Below are positions 33,566-43,221 of a stretch of DNA of 64,000 bases, in pieces (the first letter of the stretch is position 1; each line of letters starts with the position of its first letter). The stretch is from CAVVNN01 sp963749605 (lineage in GTDB: Bacteria; Actinomycetota; Thermoleophilia; Solirubrobacterales; 70-9): NCBI GenBank assembly GCA_963749605.1, contig CAVVNN010000004.1:496001-560000 (forward strand). Reading direction: 5' to 3'. Below the pieces are notes generated by a model. It was not told the DNA's origin, ran no database searches, and saw only the letters and a program-made list of their open reading frames with translations. The translations under genes and the position numbers were made by a program.

Positions 33566-34708
33566 ATGTCTGTTCTGGACTGGGGAATAGTCGCCTTCAC
33601 CCTGGCGCTGGGCGCCTGGGGGTACCGGCAGGGGTTGATCGTCGGGGCGCTGACGCTGCTCGGCTTCGCCGCCGGGGCGTTCGCGGGGAGCCGGATCGCG
33701 CCGCTGGTGCTGAGCCAGGGTGCGGAGTCGCCCTATGCCCCGCTCTTCGCCGCCCTCGGTGCGCTGTTGGCGGGGGCGTTGGTCGCGGTGGCGCTGGAGA
33801 GCCTCGCGCTGGGGTTGCGGGAGCGGGTGATCCGCAGGCGCGGCCTTCACCTTGCCGACGGGGCGGGAGGCGGAGCGCTGGTCGCCTCGGTTGCCCTGGG
33901 CCTCGTCTGGGTCTTCGGCGCCGTCGCGCTGCACGCTCCCGGGACGGCGAGGCTGCGGGCCGACGTGCAGCGCTCGGTCATCCTGCGCAGTCTCAACGAC
34001 GTGCTGCCGCCGTCGGGGCCGGTGCTGAACGCACTGAACAGGGTCGACCCCGCGCCCTCGATAGCCGGGCCCACGACTCCCGTGGCGCCCCCCGACGTGG
34101 CGGTCGCTTCCGACCCCGACGTGGCCCGCGCCGGCCGCTCGGTGGTTCGGGTGCTGGGAACCGCGTGCGGACTCGGGCTCGAGGGCTCGGGCTGGGCGGT
34201 GAGGCCGGACCTCGTCGTCACCAACGCACACGTCGTCGCGGGCGAGAGCGACACGACGGTGACGACCAGCAGCGGCGCCTCGCTGCCGGCAACGCCGGTC
34301 TACTACGACCCCCACAACGACCTTGCCCTGCTTCGGGTCAGCGCCCGGCTTCCGTCGCTGCCGATCGTGGACGAACCCGGCCGCGGGACCGCCGGCGCGG
34401 TGCTCGGCTACCCGGAAAACGGCCCCTACACGGCCACTCCCGCCCGGTTTGGCGACACCCGCGAGGTGATCAGCGACGATTCCTACGGCGACGGCCCGAC
34501 TCGCCGCTCGATCAGCTCCCTGCGCGGGGTCGTCCGCAGCGGCAACTCCGGCGGCCCGATGGTCGACTCCCGCGGCCGCGTCCTCGGGACGGTCTTCGCC
34601 GCCACCACCGACGGCCCCGCCGGCGGCTTCGCCGTTCCCAACGACCTCGTCCGCTCTGCCCTTGGAGAGACGACTGCCCTGGCCGGCACGGGACCTTGCA
34701 CGAGCTGA
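33566..34708 (+). CDS. MarP-like membrane-anchored trypsin-like serine protease
   Basis: A 380-residue protein. The N-terminal CvpA-like domain has four hydrophobic segments, at about 5-25, 28-48, 60-82 and 100-125. A trypsin-like protease domain begins near residue 185. The catalytic triad is clear: His222 in VVTNAHVVAG, Asp252 in NDLALLRV and Ser328 in GNSGGPM, and a free Cys near residue 200 may form a disulfide as in mycobacterial MarP. The ATG at 33566 gives the CvpA start. The mycobacterial homologue protects against acid and oxidative stress by acting on wall enzymes; by context it may act with the divergent penicillin-binding protein. Confidence 0.9.
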   Translation: MSVLDWGIVAFTLALGAWGYRQGLIVGALTLLGFAAGAFAGSRIAPLVLSQGAESPYAPLFAALGALLAGALVAVALESLALGLRERVIRRRGLHLADGAGGGALVASVALGLVWVFGAVALHAPGTARLRADVQRSVILRSLNDVLPPSGPVLNALNRVDPAPSIAGPTTPVAPPDVAVASDPDVARAGRSVVRVLGTACGLGLEGSGWAVRPDLVVTNAHVVAGESDTTVTTSSGASLPATPVYYDPHNDLALLRVSARLPSLPIVDEPGRGTAGAVLGYPENGPYTATPARFGDTREVISDDSYGDGPTRRSISSLRGVVRSGNSGGPMVDSRGRVLGTVFAATTDGPAGGFAVPNDLVRSALGETTALAGTGPCTS

Positions 34709-34720
34709 TCGGGCCCATCA

Positions 34721-34735
34721 CTTACGTTCAGTAAG
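34721..34735. promoter_or_regulatory. inverted repeat upstream of the HxlR gene (putative autoregulatory operator)
   Basis: CTTAC and GTAAG are perfectly complementary and separated by 5 bases, 20 bases before the ATG of the HxlR-family regulator. HxlR proteins (YodB, HypR, HxlR) bind short A/T-rich inverted repeats of this kind and often control their own gene. The position would overlap the core promoter, which fits repression. Confidence 0.55.
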
Positions 34736-34754
34736 CTCACTCGATGTGGAGGCG

Positions 34755-35090
34755 ATGTTCACCGCCCAAGAGAAGTCCGCGCCGGGTGTATGCCCTCATT
34801 TCCACGCCGCGATCGAGCTGATCGGAAAACGGTGGACCGGGGCGATCGTTTGCGCGTTGATCGATCGACCGCAGCGCTTCGGTGAGCTTGCCAGGGCTGT
34901 GCCAGGGCTCTCGGACCGGCTGCTTTCCCAGAGGTTGCGGGAGTTGGAGGAGGCGGGCGTCGTCGAGCGGGAGGTCGAGCCGGGCTCTCCGGTGCGTGTC
35001 ACCTACTCGCTTACCGAGAAGGGCGCCGACCTGGGGCCTGCAATCGGCGAGCTGCGGCTTTGGGCCCGCCGCTGGAAGCGCTGCGAGTAG
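34755..35090 (+). CDS. HxlR-family winged-helix transcriptional regulator
   Basis: A 111-residue regulator with the complete HxlR fold: CPHFHAAIELIGKRWTGAIV, then RPQRFGELARAVPGLSDRLL and SQRLRELEEAGVVEREVEPG, with the wing from VRVTYSLTEKG. The N-terminal cysteine before the first helix may be redox- or quinone-sensitive, as in YodB or HypR. The start may be ATG 34755 or GTG 34746; only three residues differ. Its likely operator lies just upstream, and xseA follows after 9 bases, although their functions are unrelated. Confidence 0.9.
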   Translation: MFTAQEKSAPGVCPHFHAAIELIGKRWTGAIVCALIDRPQRFGELARAVPGLSDRLLSQRLRELEEAGVVEREVEPGSPVRVTYSLTEKGADLGPAIGELRLWARRWKRCE

Positions 35091-35099
35091 CCTCGACGC

Positions 35100-36299
35100 G
35101 TGACGCAGGAGGCGATATCGCCGGTTGAGGGAGGCGGGGCGCGGGGTCCGGACTTCCCCGGACCCTTCCCGGTTGGCCGCTACGCGCGCAAGCTCCAGGA
35201 GGAGCTGCGGCGGCGAGCGCGGGTGTTGCTGATCGGCGAGGTCACCGGGGTCAGCCTGAGCAAGGTGCAGGTTTACTTCGAGTTGCGCGATGGCGAGGGG
35301 GCGGTTCCCTGCGCCATCTGGCTCAGCGACTTCGCAAAGGCGGGGCTGCCCGAGGGGGCGCTGCGCGACGGCGCCGAAGTGGTGGTTGCGGGCGGTCCCG
35401 ATTACTACCCCGGCGGCGCCCAGTCTTCGCCCAGCTTCGCCTTTCGCGCGACCCACGTGCGGCTGGCCGGCGAAGGCGACCTGCTGGCTCGGTTGGAGGC
35501 GCTGCGCAAGCAGCTCCGCGCCGAGGGCTTGTTCGAGTTGCAGAAGCAGCTGGCGAGGTCCCTGCTGCCGCGCACGATCGGCGTGGTGACCGCGGAGGCC
35601 GGCGCCGCACGGCGCGACCTCCTGGCCGGGCTCGCCCGCCGCGGCTGGGCGGGCACGGTCGTCTGGGCCTTCGCGCCGGTGCAGGATCGCCATGCGGCGC
35701 CGGCGATCACCGCGGCCGTTCAGGACCTCGCGGCTCGTCCGGAGGTCGAGGCGATAGTCGTCACCCGCGGCGGCGGCAGCCTCGCCGACCTCTGGGCCTT
35801 CTGCGACGAGACGCTCTGTCGCACGGTGGCGATGCTGCGGGTGCCGGTGATCAGCGCGATCGGCCACGAGCGCGACTCGACCCTGATCGACGACGTCGCC
35901 GCAGTCGCCTGCTCGACCCCGACCCACGCCGCCGAGGCGGCGGTGCCGCTCGACTGTCACGCGGCGCGCGGGGGACTGCAGCGAAGCGCCGCTTCGCTGC
36001 GACGCGCCGCCGACCGTGTCGTCGATCGTCCGGTGGCGCAGACCTGGGTCACCCGGCTGGCCCGTTCCGCGGCGGCGTCCCTCGACAGGCGGCGCACGGC
36101 AATTCGACACGTCGGCGTGGCGTTGCGCGCCCACGACCCCGAGCAGACGCTGGAGCGCGGCTACGCGCTTGCGGAGACGAGCGGGGGAGAGCCGGTGACG
36201 AGCGCCGAAGCGGCTCGCGCCGCCGCCCGCGTAAGACTGCGCTTCTCCGACGGCAGCGTCGGAGCGACGATCGACGAAGACGGGGAAGGGATTGACTGA
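35100..36299 (+). CDS. xseA: exodeoxyribonuclease VII large subunit
   Basis: Large subunit of exonuclease VII, which degrades single-stranded DNA in repair and recombination. The 399-residue product has an N-terminal OB-fold (ELRRRARVLLIGEVTGVSLS and YFELRDGEGAVPCAIWLSD) and the catalytic domain with TRGGGSLADLWAFCDE, VPVISAIGHERDSTLIDDVA and THAAEAAVPL. It is near the short end of the family range. The gene starts at GTG 35100 and ends overlapping xseB by 8 bases. The AddAB-like genes on the other strand continue the theme of DNA repair. Confidence 0.93.
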   Translation: MTQEAISPVEGGGARGPDFPGPFPVGRYARKLQEELRRRARVLLIGEVTGVSLSKVQVYFELRDGEGAVPCAIWLSDFAKAGLPEGALRDGAEVVVAGGPDYYPGGAQSSPSFAFRATHVRLAGEGDLLARLEALRKQLRAEGLFELQKQLARSLLPRTIGVVTAEAGAARRDLLAGLARRGWAGTVVWAFAPVQDRHAAPAITAAVQDLAARPEVEAIVVTRGGGSLADLWAFCDETLCRTVAMLRVPVISAIGHERDSTLIDDVAAVACSTPTHAAEAAVPLDCHAARGGLQRSAASLRRAADRVVDRPVAQTWVTRLARSAAASLDRRRTAIRHVGVALRAHDPEQTLERGYALAETSGGEPVTSAEAARAAARVRLRFSDGSVGATIDEDGEGID

Positions 36300-36525
36300 G
36301 AAGCCGGATAGCTACGAGGCCGCGATGGAGCGGCTGGAGGAGATCATCGACCGGCTCGACTCCGGTCAGGCCAGCCTGCGCGAGACCCTCGACCTCTGCA
36401 AGGAGGGCAGCGAGCTGGTCGTCTACTGCGCCGCCGAGCTCGACGCCGTCGGCGAGGGCCTCAGGGAGCTGAAGCTGGACGAGCTGGCGTCGAAGCTGGA
36501 ACAGGGCCCGAGCACAGCCGCTTGA
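36292..36525 (+). CDS. xseB: exodeoxyribonuclease VII small subunit
   Basis: A 77-residue small subunit that binds the large subunit in exonuclease VII. It is helical, with SYEAAMERLEEIIDRLDSGQ, then ASLRETLDLCKEGSELVVYC and AELDAVGEGLRELKLDELAS, the usual two-helix XseB pattern. The start is TTG inside the last codons of xseA, 8 bases overlapping, so translation is coupled. Its last 65 bases overlap the end of the convergent helicase gene, an unusually long antisense overlap for the window. Confidence 0.92.
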   Translation: MTEKPDSYEAAMERLEEIIDRLDSGQASLRETLDLCKEGSELVVYCAAELDAVGEGLRELKLDELASKLEQGPSTAA

Positions 36526-39500
36526 GCGCCGGGCAGCCTTCGCACAGGGCCCAGCTTCGCTCCTCGGGCGGGGCGACCCCGAACTCGCCCGCGCCGATGC
36601 GGGCGATGGCGGTTGCGAGTCGCTCGCGGGCGGCGTCCATCTCGCCGGGGCCGAAGACGCTGGTCTGCGGCTCGTCCGGCCGCTCGAGGAAGACGTAGGC
36701 GACCTCGACCTCTTCCGCCCCGCGGGACTCTGCGACGGCGAGGGCGTAGATCGCGCGCTGGGTCCCGTAGCGGGACGCGTGCCCGGCTGGCTCGGCGCCG
36801 TCGAGGCGGTCGGTCTTGTAGTCGACGACGAGCGGCGCGGCGCCCTCCCGCTCGACCAGGAGGTCGATCGAGCCGCGCAGGACTGTGCCCGCGACCCCGA
36901 GCAGGAGCGGGACCTCGGCTCGCACCGCCGCCTGTCCCGGCGCGACGCGCTCCCCGAAGAGTGGGGAGCCGAGCCAGCCGTGAACCGGCGCCAGCAGCTC
37001 GCCGAGGAGGCCGTCGGCGTCCGGGTCGAGACCCTCGGCAAGCGCGTGTCGCCGTGCCAGCTCCTCGGGGGGCTCCCGCCACCCGTTCGCCTGGCTCCAC
37101 TCGAGCAGCGCGTGCACCACCGCACCGCGCGCCGTTCCCTCCTCCCGCATCGCTGGGGATGGTGCTGTCGCACCTGCTTCCGGCATGCGGGAAGCAGCGC
37201 GACCGCTCGCGGCAAGCCCAAGCACGCGCTCCATGTAGAAGCGGTAGGGGCACTCTTCGTAGGCCGAGATCGCGGTGTAGGAAAGGGGGCGGGCGGGGAC
37301 AACCGGGGGGCGGCGCTTCAGAAGGGGCGCCGGGCCCTCGCCGAGCGCCTGCGCCGCGTCGCCCTCGCGCCGCGTCGCCCTCAGCTCCGCCCCCCGCTCG
37401 GGCGAAGGCAGGTTGACCTTGACCGCGACCTCGGAGGAGGCGAAGCTCGCGTCGAGGCCGGCGCGCGGCTCGGGGGGCTCGATCGGCACGGTGGAGTCGC
37501 GCTCGCGGTCGATGCCGAAGGCGTCGGCGATGCGCTCGATCACCGGCGTCCCCGGCTTCGTCTCGCCGCCGGGCTCGGGCTTGGCGACGCCGCTGAGGAT
37601 GAGGCGCTCGCGCGCCCGTGTCGCGGCGACGTAGAAGAGCCGAAGTCCCTCTTCGGCATCGCGCCGCTTCTGCTCCTCGCAGAGATCGGCATAGGAGTAG
37701 AGGTTGACCGCGCTGGCGCCCAGCCGGCGCAGCTGCATGCCGACCCGGGGCTCCTCCTCGCGGCCGATCGCCAGGGGCGGCTGCCGCGACCCCGCCAGCA
37801 GGCTGCGCGAGAGGTCGGGCACCGCGACGACGGCGAACTCGAGCCCCTTGGCGTTGTGGACGGTCATGATCCGCACGCCGTCGTGCCCCTCGACGGCGGT
37901 TGCCGCCTGAGCGTCGCCGTCGGTCTCGGCGCGGGCAGCGAGGAAATCGAGCAGCCCGCGCAGGTCGCGGCCCTCGCGCGCTTCGAACTCGGTGGCGAGC
38001 CGCATCAGCTTGCGCACGTTGGCGAAGCGGGCCTCCCCGGCGGGGCGCATCAGGACCGCGAGGTCGTACCCGGTCTCGGTCACCGCGGCGTCGACGAGGG
38101 CGGCGAGGGAGAGGCGCGAGCCGCGCTCGCGCAGGCCCGCGACCGTCTCGGCGAAACGTCGCAACAGCGCCAGCTCGCTCTCGGGGATCTGCTCCAGCCG
38201 CTCCGGCTCGGCCAGCTCGGCGTCGCCGAGGCCGGCGACCCGCTCGACCGCCGGCCAGACGCAGCGCCGCTTGCCGGCTGCCATCCGCAGCAGCCAGAGT
38301 GTGTCCGGGGCGACGCCGCAGGCGGGCGAGGCGAGGGCGCCGAAAAGCGCCTGGTCGTCGAGCGGGTTGGCGAGCGTCGCCAGCAGCGCGCAGACGTCGG
38401 CGACCTGCTGCTGGGACCAGTAGCCGCGGCCGCCGACGACGTAGGGGCGCAGGCCGGCCCGCTCCAGCGAGTCCTCGTAGGCGTCGAGATGGGTGAACGC
38501 CCGCAGCAGCACGACCATCTCGCCGCGGTCGACCCCGATGTCGGCCAGCTGTCGCAGCCGCTCGGCGACGGCGCGAGCCTCGGCCAGGCAGTGGAGTGGC
38601 GTCGCCCCGTCGATCGCGGGTTCCAGGTCGATCCCCTCCGCATCCCAGCCGTTGCGGGCGGTGAGCAGCAGCTCGACCGGGGTCCCGTCGCCGGCGGGAG
38701 CGTCGTCGGCGGGCATCGCGCCGACGCGCAGCGGGCGGAAGCACTTGGCGCCGAGCAGCTTCCCGGCCATCGCGTTGACCGCGCCGACCAGCTCCGGCCG
38801 CGAGCGGAAGTTGCCGCTCAGCTCCATCGACTCGGCGTCGGGGCTCTCTTCGGCTACCCGTCGCCGCTGGCGGAAGACGTCGAGGTCGGCATGGCGAAAG
38901 CCGTATATCGACTGGAACTCGTCGCCGACGACCATCAGCTCGGCCCGCGGGCCGTGCAGGGCCTCGATCAGGCGAAGCTGCAGTCGGTTGGTGTCCTGGA
39001 ACTCGTCGACCAGCAGGTGGCTGAAGCGCGAACGGTAGGCGGCGCCTATCTCGGTTCGTTCCAGCAGGCGGACGGCGAGGATCTGCAGGTCCTCGAAGTC
39101 GATCCCGGCGCGGCGGGCCTTGGCCCCCTCGAAGCGGGTGGAGAAGAGCTCGAGGAGCAGCGCGATGCGGCGGTAGGCAATCCCGCCCTCTCCGGCCTCG
39201 GCGGTGCGGGCGACCGCGGCGTCGATCGCCTCGCGGTAGGCGGTCATGCTCTTCGCCTTGCTGGCGGTCCGCAGCGCGGCCAGCCGGTCGAGCGACGGCA
39301 GGCCGTCGTCGCTGCCGGTGAGCACGGAGAGCGCTCTCTCGAGCAGCTCCCGCTTGCGGTCGCCCGGGCTCAGCTCCCCCAGCGTCTCGGCGACGACCTC
39401 GGCCGCGTGCGCGATCGCCGCCGCCGGATCGGGCCGAGGCGGCTCCGGCAGCCGCGGCTCGGCGACGCCACGGCTGCGCAGCTCCGCGTGGAGGCCGACG

Positions 39501-40006
39501 ATGAGCGCACGCAGGCCGTCGACCCCGAGCGCGGCGACGGTCTCTTCCCGGGGGGGATCCTCCCCTTCGGCGAGGAAGTCCTCCAGCGCTTCGTCGAACG
39601 CCTCCCGCGCCGCCCGCTCGGCCACCGGCGCATCGAGCACGCGGAAGCGGGGGTCGATCCCGGCCGCGACCGGGTGTCCGGCCAGCAGGCGGTTGCAGAA
39701 GCCATGGATGGTCGTCACCCAGGCGGCGCCGATGCCGCCCAGCAGTGCTCGCGCCCGCTCGGACCCCGCCTCGGCTCGGGCCGCCAGCTCCGCCGCGATC
39801 CGCTGGCGCAGCTCCGCCGCCGCCTTGTCGGTGAAGGTGAAGGCGAGCACGGCGTCGGGCGAAGCCCCCTCGTCGCAGACCAGCCGGCAGTAGCGCTCGA
39901 CCATCACTCCCGTCTTGCCGGTTCCGGCGCCCGCCTCCAGCAGCACGTCCCGTCCGGAGATCCGGATCGCCGCCTCCTGCTCGGGTGTCGGCGCGTGCCT
40001 GCTCAC
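36461..40006 (-). CDS. UvrD/AddA-family ATP-dependent helicase-nuclease
   Basis: A 1181-residue helicase-nuclease of the RecBCD/AddAB type. The N-terminus has Walker A EAGAGTGKTGVMVERYCR (residues 24-41), followed by VLAFTFTDKAAAELRQ, LLVDEFQDTNRLQL and VVGDEFQSIYGFRHADLDVF, all superfamily 1 helicase motifs. Motifs V and VI are IMTVHNAKGLEFAVV and RLFYVAATRARERLI. The C-terminus has a RecB-like PD-(D/E)xK nuclease (GSIDLLVEREGAAPLVVDYK) and a C-x2-C...C end. It begins at GTG 40006, which overlaps the upstream gene's stop by 4 bases. It probably processes double-strand breaks with the frameshifted partner. Confidence 0.92.
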   Translation of the reverse strand: MSRHAPTPEQEAAIRISGRDVLLEAGAGTGKTGVMVERYCRLVCDEGASPDAVLAFTFTDKAAAELRQRIAAELAARAEAGSERARALLGGIGAAWVTTIHGFCNRLLAGHPVAAGIDPRFRVLDAPVAERAAREAFDEALEDFLAEGEDPPREETVAALGVDGLRALIVGLHAELRSRGVAEPRLPEPPRPDPAAAIAHAAEVVAETLGELSPGDRKRELLERALSVLTGSDDGLPSLDRLAALRTASKAKSMTAYREAIDAAVARTAEAGEGGIAYRRIALLLELFSTRFEGAKARRAGIDFEDLQILAVRLLERTEIGAAYRSRFSHLLVDEFQDTNRLQLRLIEALHGPRAELMVVGDEFQSIYGFRHADLDVFRQRRRVAEESPDAESMELSGNFRSRPELVGAVNAMAGKLLGAKCFRPLRVGAMPADDAPAGDGTPVELLLTARNGWDAEGIDLEPAIDGATPLHCLAEARAVAERLRQLADIGVDRGEMVVLLRAFTHLDAYEDSLERAGLRPYVVGGRGYWSQQQVADVCALLATLANPLDDQALFGALASPACGVAPDTLWLLRMAAGKRRCVWPAVERVAGLGDAELAEPERLEQIPESELALLRRFAETVAGLRERGSRLSLAALVDAAVTETGYDLAVLMRPAGEARFANVRKLMRLATEFEAREGRDLRGLLDFLAARAETDGDAQAATAVEGHDGVRIMTVHNAKGLEFAVVAVPDLSRSLLAGSRQPPLAIGREEEPRVGMQLRRLGASAVNLYSYADLCEEQKRRDAEEGLRLFYVAATRARERLILSGVAKPEPGGETKPGTPVIERIADAFGIDRERDSTVPIEPPEPRAGLDASFASSEVAVKVNLPSPERGAELRATRREGDAAQALGEGPAPLLKRRPPVVPARPLSYTAISAYEECPYRFYMERVLGLAASGRAASRMPEAGATAPSPAMREEGTARGAVVHALLEWSQANGWREPPEELARRHALAEGLDPDADGLLGELLAPVHGWLGSPLFGERVAPGQAAVRAEVPLLLGVAGTVLRGSIDLLVEREGAAPLVVDYKTDRLDGAEPAGHASRYGTQRAIYALAVAESRGAEEVEVAYVFLERPDEPQTSVFGPGEMDAARERLATAIARIGAGEFGVAPPEERSWALCEGCPALKRLCSGPVPASTPARPASAP

Positions 40007-43000
40007 CGCTCCTCCGCCTCCTCGTCGACCTCGCTCGCCGGCGCCCGGTCGCGGCGGCAGATCGGGGCGAACTCGCAGAAGGAGGGGCAGATGTCGTGGC
40101 CGCGCAGGCCCTGCCGCGGGCCGGGGTCGCGGCGGATGTCGCCGGTGCGCATGCGGGCGACGACCTTGCTCGCGCGCTCCCTCGACTCCTCCAGCACCGC
40201 CTCGAACTCCTCGCTGCCCACCACGTCGGCCTCGTAGAGCCCGTAGGAGGCGAGGCCCTCGGCAGCCTCGTCGAGGACGAACCCCCGCGGCCGGCGCGCC
40301 GAGGTGGCGCGCAGCGGGTGGTAGAGGCCCGCGACCGGCTCCGCCTTCCAGTGCTCGGCAACGGCGATCAGGTAGAGCGGCAGCTGCAGTTTCGCCCGCT
40401 CCTCGAACTTGCCGCGCGGGATGACCGCGCCGGAGAGCTTGTAGTCGAGGACCAGGGCACGCCCGCCGGGGTCGCGGTCGACCCGGTCGATCGCCCCGTG
40501 CAGTCCCCAGCCGCCCAGGTCGAGGACCGGCCGCTCGCTGTCGTCCTGCTCGCCGAAGCTCGCCTCCAGCAGCCACGGCTCGAAGCCGCCGGTCTCGCGC
40601 TCGGCCTCCTCCGCGAGGAAGCGGGCCAACAGCCGCTCGACCCGGTGCACCATCGCCAGCTCGGCCGGGTGCTCGCCGAAGCCCCGCTCGGCTGCCAGTT
40701 CGGCGACAAGCGCTCGTCCCCGCGCGACCCAGGCGTCGAGCGAGCCGGGTCGGGGAAGGGGGTCGGCGCCGGGGCGTTCCTTGTAAAGGCGGTCGAGAGC
40801 CGCGTGCATCAGGCCTCCCTGTACCAGCGGTTCGGGCACCGGGTCGAGGGGCTGCGGATCGAGCTCGTGCCCGGCGAACCAGCGATAGGAGCAGAGGTCG
40901 AACTCCTCCAGCGTGGTGCCGCCGTAGGCGGGGACGGCTGCCAGCGACGCGAGCACCGCGGGGTTGAGCAGCGGCCCCGGCGCGTGGGAGGCGGCCTCGG
41001 CGACCCGTGCGACCTCGATCCGGGCCCTCACCCTGGCGGAGGCCTCACCGTCGGTGCCCGCAACGGCGAGCGCTGCAGCCGGGCTCTCGCTCGTCCCGCG
41101 GGCGGCGATCGCGCGGGCGAGCTCGTGCTCGGAGGGCGCGTCGGCGACCGCGTGCACCACCTGCGCCAGGTCCCTCCCCCGGGTTATCGACCTCTCGATC
41201 GGGTCCGGCGACTCGCCGCCCGGAGGTGGGTCGAGCAGGCGCCGCACCTCGTCGAGCAGCGGCGAGCGCGCCGTCGCCGCGCCGTTCTCGTCGCTGTCGC
41301 GGTAGGAGAGGAAGAGCCGCTCCTTCGCGAGGGAGACACAGGCGTAGAAGAGGTAACGCTCCTCCGCGTCGGTGTCCTGGCGCGGATCGAGCCCGAGCGA
41401 GGCGCGCTGGCGCTCGGAGAGGAAGGGGTCGCCGCCTCGATCGTGGCGGGGGAACTCGCCGTCCTGCAGCGAGCCGACGATGACATGGTCGAAGCGCGCC
41501 GCCCGCAACCGGTAGGGGCTGGCGATTCGCACCCGTCCCTCGACCGGTCCGCTCCAGACGCGGAACTCGAGGTCGGCGATCGTCGTGGCGAGCTCCTCGG
41601 CGCGAGGCGCGAGCCCGTCATGCTCGGCCAGCTCGGCAAGCGCCTCGGAGACCGCCGCCGCGGCCCTCAGCTCCAGCCCGTCGCCGGCGCTGGGGCGCGG
41701 TCCGTCTCGCCGCCACGCAGGTGGCGGGATGCCATCGTCGCCGCGAGGCGCCCGACCTCGTCCGCCAGCTCGGCGGGGGAGCGGGCCGCCGCCTCCCTGA
41801 CCCGCGCCAGGTCGAACGGAAGATCCTGCCCCCCCGCCGACGGGCCGATTTGCGGAGATATAGGCGTTAAATCGTCCCGTCGGCCCCGCCACAGCTCCAG
41901 TGCCGCGGCGGTGGTTTGGGCACGGCTCTGGCGCACCGACCGCTCCAGCCAGTCGACCCTGCGCGCCGAGACCCCCGACGGCCCGCGCAGGAAGCGCAGC
42001 AGGTTGCTAGCGCGCCCGGCGCCGAACTCCGCTTCGAGCAGCGCGATGAGCGCGCCGCCGACCGCGGTCCCGGCGACCGGCACCTCGGCCTCGAGCGCGG
42101 TCGGCACGCCGTAGGACTCGAGCACCTCGGCGATCGGCGGGCCACGCCGCGCCGGGTCACGCAGGGCGATCGCGATCTCGGCGGGGTCGGACCCCGCGGC
42201 GATCAGCTTCGCCGCCTCGACCGCGATCGCCTCGGCCTCTCCCCGCTCGCCGGCGGAGCGCAGCAGGACCAGCCCGTCGCCGGGTGGGCGCCGGTCGGGG
42301 TCGACGGCGCCGAAGTTGCGCTCGAGGTGGAAAAGGAGCGGGTTGGGCGTGTTCCCGGCGTCGGCGTCGGCCGCGATCTCCTCCGCCACCCGGATCTCCG
42401 CGCGCAGCCGCTGCAGCAGCGTGGCGCGGGCGGCGAGCGGGGCTCGTCCCTCCTCGTAGGAGAGCGCCACCGTCACATCGGCGCCCGTGGAGAGCTCCCC
42501 GATCAGCTCGAGCTGGTTGCGGGTGAGGTCGTCGAGCCCGTAGAGGAAGAGCGGCCGCTCCCCCCAGAAGTCACCGGAACGGCGCAGCAGCGCGATCGCC
42601 TCGCGGGCGATCCCGTGCGAGTCGACCATGCCGAGGCGGTCGCGAACCTCGACGTACCCCGCGTAGAGGCTCGAAAGGTCGCTCAGGTAGGCGGAGCCCT
42701 CCAGCGTCCCGGCCGCGGCCTCGACCGCACCGGGCTCGACCCCCGCTGCCTGTAGCTCATCGAGCAGGCGCTCGAAGGCGAGCGCGAACCCCGGCCGGGC
42801 GGCGGAGCGCCGCAGCGCCCCGAGCCCGTCTCGTCGCTCCGCGATCGCGACCGAGACCGCCCGCAGGCGCTGCACGGGCGTCACCTCCGCGGACGGCGGC
42901 GAGCCCCCCGCCGTCGCCACCAGCCTGAACAGCGCCCCGAAGGTCATCACGGAGCCGCCCAGCGCGGCGCCCCCCTCGCACAGCTCGCGCTCGAGCTCGA

Positions 43001-43121
43001 AGACGTCGTCGAGGGTCGGCACGACCAGGACCGGCGAGCGGTCGAGCACTCCGATGAACCGCCGCCGGAGGAGGCCGGCGCGGCCGGAGTTGGGGGGGCC
43101 GTGGATCAGGTTGAGAGGCAT
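40003..43121 (-). pseudogene. AddB-like (RexB/AdnA-type) nuclease-helicase partner with one frameshift
   Basis: Two consecutive reading frames together give a complete AddB-like protein of about 1039 residues. From ATG 43121 it starts NLIHGPPNSGRAGLLRRRF, a degenerate P-loop, and goes on with EVTPVQRLRAVSVAIAERRD. Near 41680-41690 the sense moves by one base after ETDRAPAPATG and goes on as LELRAAAAVSEALAELAEHD. The second half ends in the PD-(D/E)xK domain (VLDYKLSGAV) with an Fe-S cluster pattern: FDLCSYRWF, then CPSFCEFAPICRRD. One missing base, for example in a G-run, explains the split, so it may be sequencing error, decay or recoding. Confidence 0.75.
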
Positions 43122-43221
43122 GCTGGAGCGCGCTTCAGCATAGGCATGGCCCCGGCCCGCAAATAGGGCATTTTCGGCCCCAGCTTTGCCGTCTACCGCC
43201 CTCTCTACATTCATCGGAGAC

